This document shows positions 58,601 through 64,000 of a DNA stretch of 64,000 nucleotides, one piece after another (position 1 is the stretch's first letter; each line of letters opens with the position of its first letter). The position numbers were made by a program, and so were the translations under genes. The notes beneath the pieces were generated by a model that was not told the DNA's origin, did not search any database, and saw only the letters and a list, made by a program, of their open reading frames with translations. Origin of the DNA: Branchiostoma floridae (taxonomy: Eukaryota > Chordata > Leptocardii > Amphioxiformes > Branchiostomatidae); assembly GCF_000003815.2 (NCBI RefSeq), contig NC_049981.1, forward strand, positions 2,684,498 to 2,748,497. Reading direction: 5' to 3'.

Positions 58601-59580
58601 GACGTGCAACTCAACAATAACAAAATCCTACATATTCTAGGATTTTTACTGGCCGCTGGCTGGGGTATAGAATTTTCGATGCACGACTTTTTGTATTTAA
58701 CACTCTGTTTACAATCAAATTCTTTGAACAGTTGATGTAAGAATGCGCAGCAAACATTGTACTTTTTGTTTAGTTTGTTAATATCATTGTTTTTGTACGA
58801 ATGCAATATGTATATCTGTTTGCTTAATATGGGACGTTAAAATACAAGTGCCTGATATGCATTTCAGTTTTACATTGTTGAACTGTATCTGTTGGATGAC
58901 TTAGACTCCCTAAAATTGCAAATATAAAAAATGAAGCAAGCATCACTTAAGCTTTCTGCATACCAAATATCATGACGATTTGTCAAGCCCTTATTTAGTT
59001 TTTCTTTTTCAAAATCTAAATGCCTCAAGAGCTATCTACCACTCAAAAATCATAACCACAGCATGTTTAGAACTCGAGATGTAAAAAAAAAACGGAAGGG
59101 GCTCAAAACCTAATCGTTTCAAAGTCTCATGAGGACCTACCCACATACAAAATATCAATGAAACCCACCCAGGCCTGTAACCGGGAACACGTTTGTTTTT
59201 CTAGGCCTCATTGCTATAGCGGGGCCAGCCCGACAAAAACAACAAAGTATGAACCAAGATTAAACATTAACGATATATTTATATTGGGCTCGTTGGGTGA
59301 TTACTTTTCTAACTTAAAACATTGCATTTGTATTATTATGTCACATATGATGCATGATATCTCACAGTGTACTACATATAATCATGCATCTTTCTTTTAT
59401 ATAAGAGAACAATACATGAATGGAAAATATTATTAGTTACGTTGAATAATAAAATAATATTAGTTACGTTACTATAGAAGGAAGGGTATAGCGTGTTACC
59501 TTGTAACCACAGGCGTCTTGTGCTGATCCCCAAACGATCACAAATGCCAGCACCAACAGTAGACACACCCAACGGTACAT
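40684..59580 (-). CDS. MAN2B1: Lysosomal alpha-mannosidase (glycoside hydrolase 38)
   Basis: Hydrolyses alpha-mannosyl residues of N-glycan fragments in the lysosome. 25 coding exons: 59580-59500, 58387-58279, 57772-57599, 56990-56797, 56100-55968, 55536-55463, 54992-54918, 54384-54265, 53617-53402, 52968-52896, 52413-52374, 52193-52124, 51713-51588, 51007-50888, 50138-49997, 49391-49348, 47749-47531, 45696-45515, 44959-44827, 44212-44132, 43937-43877, 42966-42788, 42260-42120, 41455-41353, 40799-40684. Phases join throughout: 3006 nt, 1001 residues (human about 1011). Signal peptide at 1-21. Zinc ligands His48 and Asp50 in HTHDDVGW; nucleophile Asp172 in [12 protein letters not shown]; a further zinc-site His in QHHDAVSGT (about 426). 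Later family motifs: [81 protein letters not shown]. Many N-glycosylation sites. All key residues are intact. Confidence 0.97.
40929..41203. repeat. (GA)n-rich tract in the last intron of MAN2B1
   Basis: 275 bp of GAGA with AGACA and GGGA interruptions, preceded by a G run at 40925. On the transcribed strand it is a long CU tract ending about 130 nt before the last 3' splice site (40800). Confidence 0.95.
43041..43578. mobile_element. MITE with ATGCCCGTAGCCAGG ends
   Basis: Left end ATGCCCGTAGCCAGG and right end CCTGGCTACGGGCAT are perfect inverted repeats, with G or C runs just inside. The interior holds two diverged copies of a stretch with GACCCTCTSAAAMGCCATTT and CATTTCCTGCA. Three tandem GAAAAAGTGGACCTTTGAGC-like units lie at 43478-43540. 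In the intron between exons 21 and 22 counted from the 5' end. Confidence 0.8.
43590..43626. repeat. Perfect 15-bp hairpin
   Basis: GACCGGGGGCACCAT, 7-nt loop, ATGGTGCCCCCGGTC. It lies 12 bp outside the MITE ending at 43578. Confidence 0.95.
45253..45315. repeat. Long near-perfect palindrome
   Basis: Arms of about 30 nt (AGATCATACTG at the tip, GTCCC at the base) with a 3-nt loop and a few mismatches. In the intron between MAN2B1 exons 18 and 19. Confidence 0.85.
45965..46127 (-). mobile_element. GGTACCGGTAC-family MITE, interrupted copy
   Basis: Reverse copy of the family at 26465-26903: CAGGTCCAGGTTCAGGTCC and GGACCTGAATTTTCTGTACC are present. Its GGTACCGG end is split at TA by the next element. 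Confidence 0.7.
46128..47300. mobile_element. G/C-run-rich TIR element (CCGGTGTGACAGCGATCTCG ends)
   Basis: Left end CCGGTGTGACAGCGATCTCG and right end CGAGATCGCTGTCACACCGG are perfect inverted repeats, with TA on both sides. Both ends carry several tandem or inverted copies of GCGATCTCGCCCCCC and GCTAGTGATYTCGCCCC, so each end can fold on itself. 46851-47079 is an assembly gap inside it. No reading frame is seen in the rest. Confidence 0.8.
46851..47079. other. Assembly gap
   Basis: 229 N, inside the G/C-run-rich element. MAN2B1 exons on both sides join in phase without it. Confidence 0.99.
48084..49016. mobile_element. piggyBac-like non-autonomous element
   Basis: Ends CCCTATTCAGACCGGG and CCCGGTCTGAATAGGG are perfect inverted repeats, and TTAA flanks both sides (48080-48083, 49017-49020). 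CCC/GGG ends with a TTAA target duplication are the hallmark of piggyBac-type elements. 933 bp, no transposase. It contains five perfect TGACGTCA palindromes and AAGATGGCGG. It lies in the MAN2B1 intron after the micro-exon. Confidence 0.85.
49348..49391 (-). other. MAN2B1: MAN2B1 44-nt micro-exon (exon 16)
   Basis: CTTATCTCCAG precedes it and GTAATAAG follows. In phase it encodes [15 protein letters not shown], where EIHNE followed by [11 protein letters not shown] of the next exon matches the family's ENE-H-F-D-TG segment. Without it, exon 15 (phase 1) cannot join exon 17 (phase 0); its length (44) is exactly what the frame needs. Confidence 0.9.
49418..49612. mobile_element. MITE with GGCCCGGCCGGGC ends
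   Basis: Sister of 16158-16387: ACGTCACATTTTCAAACCGG at the left, CCGGTTTGGAAATGTGACGT at the right. Its left edge lies about 25 bp from the 3' splice site of the micro-exon. Confidence 0.8.
50241..50444. mobile_element. MITE with AAGGTGCACTC ends
   Basis: AAGGTGCACTC and GAGTGCACCTT, flanked by TA on both sides. 204 bp with an A run. In the intron upstream of MAN2B1 exon 15. Confidence 0.75.
51719..51766 (-). repeat. 12-bp tandem repeat at a MAN2B1 branch-point region
   Basis: About four units of TTGACTGTAAC on the minus strand, ending a few nt before the 3' splice site at 51714. See findings. Confidence 0.9.
52497..52708. mobile_element. MITE with GGCCCGGCCGGGC ends
   Basis: Sister of 16158-16387 and 49418-49612. 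The left TIR (ACGTCACATTTTCAAACCAG) is more diverged than the right. It lies upstream of the 40-nt MAN2B1 exon 11. Confidence 0.8.
54405..54598. mobile_element. MITE, diverged GTTCACCTTTATCCG family
   Basis: Right end GGATAAAGGTTACCCCGCAA then GTGAACTAA; left end GTGCACCTTTATTCAAGGGG. Its left edge is about 20 bp from the 3' splice site of MAN2B1 exon 8. Confidence 0.65.
55765..55870 (-). repeat. tRNA-derived SINE, partial
   Basis: B-box-like GAGTTCGATACC and body GTTGTGCCCTTAGGAAAGAC then CCTTCCTCACTTCACCCAGG. Same family as 3585-3825. Confidence 0.6.
57108..57190. repeat. Short foldback/MITE copy
   Basis: TGCCAGAGGAGTTAGCT at the left pairs with AGCTAACTCCTCTGACA at the right. Same family as 7556-7680. 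Confidence 0.6.
57222..57480 (+). repeat. tRNA-derived SINE, best-preserved head
   Basis: A-box TGGCGCAATCGG at about 57230 and B-box GGGTTCAAATCC at about 57277. The body has ACTTTCCTCACTTCACTCAGG-type words and ATTAAATCAAGGTCCC. Opposite orientation to the other three copies. Confidence 0.75.
57937..58270. repeat. (GA)n-rich tract next to MAN2B1 exon 2
   Basis: About 330 bp of GAGA with CA, GC and AAAG interruptions. On the transcribed strand it is a CU tract that starts about 8 nt after the 5' splice site of exon 2 (58278). Confidence 0.95.
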
Positions 59581-60591
59581 CTTAGGGTCTGTAGTGAAGC
59601 CACAAAACATTGGAGACGATACGTTGTGAAAGCACCTGCTGTTATGCCCAGCGTGTGACCCGTGTGTCATGTGAGCGGTATCGGTGACGTGAAAAGTTCA
59701 ATGTCCAAACTCTGGCCCGTTCCAGGCTACCTGGGTTTGTATTGTTGATATAATGATCATGTAATGGTAAAAGGAGTATGTGGAACGTACCTCACTTTAG
59801 CAGTGTTGGCTTGCGCAATTGCATTCCTCTTTTCGCTCTCCCATCCCAATGTATTCCGCAAAAATTTCGGGAAAATGCAGATGTTTTCCCCGTAGCCCTT
59901 TGTCAAGCTACTTGCACACAAGAATACCATTAGGCTTGCCCTGGAGTATTGTTTGCGAGTAAAAAAAGGAAACTATCTACTTTGTGGACCAGACTTATTC
60001 AGAATTATTCTTTACCATTTGGCTAGCTCTATACTATTGTGTGTGAGAAAAAAGTTCATATTTACAGTAACACCCAATATCTAACCTACGCTTTGATTGA
60101 CTAATTACAGATTGAAGTAAAACAATAAAACACAAGGAAAAAAGAATCAAGTATACCTACAGGGGAAAACATAATAAACCAGTCACTAACACATTCACTC
60201 AATAAGAGTAGTATCCAGAACTGGTTATCAACACGATTATTGCATGTGAGCCTACAGGTAGTACTAATACATAAAAGGAAGCACTCACTTTTGTAATGTA
60301 ACAATACAAATTTTTGATATCTGTACATTTAATAGAAGTAGCTACTTAAGTGTTCTACTGAAATATACACAATATTTTGCAGTTACATGTTAAACACGAG
60401 ACTTCCACGAACACATCCCTTCACCAAATAATCATAACTTTATTAAAGACTTTAACTCTTATTCATGTATTACTAAAGAGTACCTATCCCAATAGCAAAT
60501 GACTGCACAAACGCGAGTTCCCCACAAACCCACGCACACTACCAAAAACATATTCACCTTCTTGATGAAAGTAACAATTAATTTATGTACA
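59581..60591 (-). promoter_or_regulatory. MAN2B1: Upstream region of MAN2B1
   Basis: Expected 5' UTR and promoter. No TATA box or CpG island is obvious. 60395-60575 carries a repeat fragment (CTTCCACGAACACATCCCTT, CACCTTCTTGATGAAAGTAA) related to the insert at 11546-12783. The promoter role is inferred from position only. Confidence 0.35.
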
Positions 60592-63500
60592 CCTTTCGGT
60601 AACCGCAAAGAGACCCCATACGATCGAACTTTCAGAATCTTGAAGAAAATGTGCGTTACTTCTATCACTTGAATTCAATGAGAGGACAAAAAGTGATTTG
60701 AGTACTAAAAATTACTTCCTTATATTTGTACAGGGCTTGAAAGCGAATGAAGGGTCGCCTAGTAACCGCTAAGCGAACCTTTCGGTAACCGCAAAGAGAC
60801 CCCATACGATCGAACTTTCAGAATCTTGACGAACATGTGCGTTACTTCTATCACTTGAATTCAATAGTCAAGCTGTCAGGAGAAGACCACAAGTGATTAG
60901 AGTATAGTACTATGAATTACTTCCTTACTTTTCTACAGGGCTTGAAAGCGAATGAAGGGTCGCCTAGGTAACCGCTAAGCGAAAATTTCGGTAACTGCAA
61001 AGAGACCCTATACGATCGAACTTTCAGAATCTTGAAGAAAATGTGCGTTACTTCTATCACTTGAATTCGATAGTACAACCCGTAAGGAGAAGACAAAAAG
61101 TGATTTGAGTACTAAAAATTACTTCCTTACTTTTCTACAGGGCTTGAAAGCGAATGAAGGGTCGCCTGGGTAACCGATAAGCGAACCTTTCGGTAACCGC
61201 AAAGAGACCCCATACGGTCGAACTTTCAGAATCTTGAAGAAAGTGTGCGTTACTTCTATCACTTGAATTCAATAGTACAACCCGTAAGGAGAAGACAAAA
61301 AGTGATTTGAGTACTAAAAATTACTTCCTTACTTTTCTACAGGGCTTGAAAGCGAATGAAGGGTCGCCTGGGTAACCGCTAAGCGAACCTTTCGGTAACT
61401 GCAAAGAGACCCCATACGATCGAACTTTCAGAATCTTGAAGAAAATGTGCGTTACTTCTATCACTTGAATTCGATAGTACAACCCGTAAGGAGAAGACAA
61501 AAAGTGATTTGAGTACTAAAAATTACTTCCTTACTTTTCTACAGGGCTTGAAAGCGAATGAAGGGTCGCCTAGGTAACCGCTAAGCGAACCTTTCGGTAA
61601 CCGCAAAGAGACCCCATACGATCGAACTTTCAGAATCTTGAAGAAAATGTGCGTTACTTCTATCACTTGAATTCGATAGTACAACCCGTAAGGAGAAGAC
61701 AAAAAGTGATTTGAGTACTAAAAATTACTTCCTTACTTTTCTACAGGGCTTGAAAGCGAATGAAGGGTCGCCTAGGTAACCGCTAAGCGAACCTTTCGGT
61801 AACCGCAAAGAGACCCCATACGATCGAACTTTCAGAATCTTGAAGAAAGTGTGCGTTACTTCTATCACTTGAATTCAATAGTACAACCCGTAAGGAGAAG
61901 ACAAAAAGTGATTTGAGTACTAAAAATTACTTCCTTACTTTTCTACAGGGCTTGAAAGCGAATGAAGGGTCGCCTGGGTAACCGCTAAGCGAACCTTTCG
62001 GTAACCGCAAAGAGACCCCATACGATCGAACTTTCAGAATCTTGAAGAAAATGTGCGTTACTTCTATCACTTGAATTCGATAGTACAACCCGTAAGGAGA
62101 AGACAAAAAGTGATTTGAGTACTAAAAATTACTTCCTTACTTTTCTACAGGGCTTGAAAGCGAATGAAGGGTCGCCTGGGTAACCGCTAAGCGAACCTTT
62201 CGGTAACCGCAAAGAGACCCCATACGATCGAACTTTCAGAATCTTGAAGAAAATGTGCGTTACTTCTATCACTTGAATTCGATAGTACAACCCGTAAGGA
62301 GAAGACAAAAAGTGATTTGAGTACTAAAAATTACTTCCTTACTTTTCTACAGGGCTTGAAAGCGAATGAAGGGTCGCCTGGGTAACCGATAAGCGAACCT
62401 TTCGGTAACCGCAAAGAGACCCCATACGATCGAACTTTCAGAATCTTGAAGAAAGTGTGCGTTACTTCTATCACTTGAATTCAATAGTACAACCCGTAAG
62501 GAGAAGACAAAAAGTGATTTGAGTACTAAAAATTACTTCCTTACTTTTCTACAGGGCTTGAAAGCGAATGAAGGGTCGCCTGGGTGACCGCTAAGCGAAC
62601 CTTTCGGTAACCGCAAAGAGACCCCATACGATCGAACTTTCAGAATCTTGAAGAAAGTGTGCGTTACTTCTATCACTTGAATTCAATAGTACAACCCGTA
62701 AGGAGAAGACAAAAAGTGATTTGAGTACTAAAAATTACTTCCTTACTTTTCTACAGGGCTTGAAAGCGAATGAAGGGTCGCCTGGGTAACCGATAAGCGA
62801 ACCTTTCGGTAACCGCAAAGAGACCATATACAGTCGAACTTTCAGAATCTTGAAGAAAGTGTGCGTTACTTCTATCACTTGAATTCGATAGTACAACCCG
62901 TAAGGAGAAGACAAAAAGTGATTTGAGTACTAAAAATTACTTCCTTACTTTTCTACAGGGCTTGAAAGCGAATGAAGGGTCGCCTGGGTAACCGCTAAGC
63001 GAACCTTTCGGTAACTGCAAAGAGACCCCATACGATCGAACTTTCAGAATCTTGAAGAAAATGTGCGTTACTTCTATCACTTGAATTCGATAGTACAACC
63101 CGTAAGGAGAAGACAAAAAGTGATTTGAGTACTAAAAATTACTTCCTTACTTTTCTACAGGGCTTAAAAGCGAATGAAGGGTCGCCTAGGTAACCGCTAA
63201 GCGAACCTTTCGGTAACCGCAAAGAGACCCCATACGATCGAACTTTCAGAATCTTGAAGAAAATGTGCGTTACTTCTATCACTTGAATTCGATAGTACAA
63301 CCCGTAAGGAGAAGACAAAAAGTGATTTGAGTACTAAAAATTACTTCCTTACTTTTCTACAGGGCTTGAAAGCGAATGAAGGGTCGCCTGGGTAACCGCT
63401 AAGCGAACCTTTCGGTAACCGCAAAGAGACCCCATACGATCGAACTTTCAGAATCTTGAAGAAAATGTGCGTTACTTCTATCACTTGAATTCGATAGTTA

Positions 63501-64000
63501 CAACCCGTAAGGAGAAGACAAAAAGTGATTTGAGTACTAAAAATTACTTTCCTTACTTTTCTACAGGGCTTGAAAGCGAATGAAGGGTCGCCTAGGTAAC
63601 CGCTAAGCGAACCTTTCGGTAACCGCAAAGAGACCCTATNNNNNNNNNNNNNNNNNNNNNNNNNNNNNNNNNNNNNNNNNNNNNNNNNNNNNNNNNNNNN
63701 NNNNNNNNNNNNNNNNNNNNNNNNNNNNNNNNNNNNNNNNNNNNNNNNNNNNNNNNNNNNNNNNNCAGGGCTTGAAAGCGAATGAACGGTCGCCTGGGTA
63801 ACTGCTAAGCGAACCTTTCGGTAACTGCAAAGAGACCCCATACGATCGAACTTTCAGAATCTTGAAGAAAATGTGCGTTACTTCTATCACTTGAATTCGA
63901 TAGTACAACCCGTAAGGAGAAGACAAAAAGTGATTTGAGTACTAAAAATTACTTCCTTACTTTTCCACAGGGCTTGCAAGCGAATGAAGTGTCGCCTGGG
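60592..64000. repeat. 202-bp tandem satellite array
   Basis: About 17 units, starts near 60592, 60778, 60984, then every 202 bp (61186, 61388, 61590, 61792, 61994, 62196, 62398, 62600, 62802, 63004, 63206, 63408, then 63612 and 63814 after two 1-bp insertions). Each unit begins CCTTTCGGTAACCGCAAAGA and contains TTACTTTTCTACAGGGCTTG. Units are very similar except the first two, which are diverged and of odd length, as expected at an array edge. The array runs off the end of the window. The N run at 63640-63765 fits the unit spacing exactly. Confidence 0.97.
63640..63765. other. Assembly gap inside the satellite
   Basis: 126 N. The unit phase is kept across it (63612 to 63814 is 202 bp), so its length is real and not nominal. 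Confidence 0.99.

Noticed and set aside
63341-63926. Minus-strand open frames in the satellite
   Set aside because: The 202-bp unit is not divisible by three, so the frame shifts in every unit; part of the frame is N. No start context.
60592-64000. Regular repeats considered as a CRISPR array
   Set aside because: Units are 202 bp with no distinct spacers, and the genome is clearly animal.

Overview
The window is animal DNA and most likely from an amphioxus (Branchiostoma; inferred from style, not proven). Genes are split into many small exons with GT-AG introns. The introns and spacers are packed with short terminal-inverted-repeat (TIR) elements, tRNA-type SINEs and LINE pieces. One gene is a lysosomal enzyme of clear animal type. 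No prokaryotic features (operons, Shine-Dalgarno sites, CRISPR) are present. All four protein genes lie on the minus strand, so in transcription order the window reads from right to left. There are three assembly gaps (37742-37841, 46851-47079, 63640-63765).

Layout, left to right. 648-9916: a 10-exon gene for a membrane-anchored protein of a conserved but uncharacterised family, related by motif to the N-terminal module of invertebrate 'phosphoenolpyruvate synthase-like' proteins. 10170-16387: spacer with a nested stack of transposons. 16408-19449: an intronless gene for a leucine-rich-repeat single-pass receptor with an ITAM-like tail and a 30-bp coding minisatellite. 19450-24491: spacer with TIR elements. 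24492-35232: an 11-exon gene for a secreted protein with three ShKT domains, one von Willebrand factor A domain and a C-terminal helix; its introns hold a LINE and a mariner remnant. 35233-40475: spacer with a long foldback element. 40684-59580: a complete 25-exon lysosomal alpha-mannosidase gene (MAN2B1), including a 44-nt micro-exon that I located by reading frame and homology. 60592-64000 and beyond: a 202-bp tandem satellite about 1 kb upstream of MAN2B1.

The exon chains were built by hand. For each gene I required GT-AG borders and unbroken reading phase across every junction. For MAN2B1 the joined frame totals 3006 nt (1001 residues) and follows the known vertebrate enzyme from signal peptide to stop. 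The four genes do not form an obvious pathway; the neighbourhood is a normal animal gene neighbourhood with no cluster logic.

The most unusual sequence observations are: (1) a minisatellite in the first gene that has amplified an exon-intron boundary, giving 14 copies of one 5' splice site; (2) tandem 5' splice sites 4-5 nt apart where the frame-keeping site is the weaker one, seen three times; (3) the intronless LRR receptor with Tyr-x-x-Ile pairs at ITAM spacing; (4) a TTAA-flanked piggyBac-like element carrying five perfect CRE palindromes inside MAN2B1; (5) a G/C-run-rich TIR element inserted into another TIR element; (6) a satellite with two interspersed linked subfamilies.
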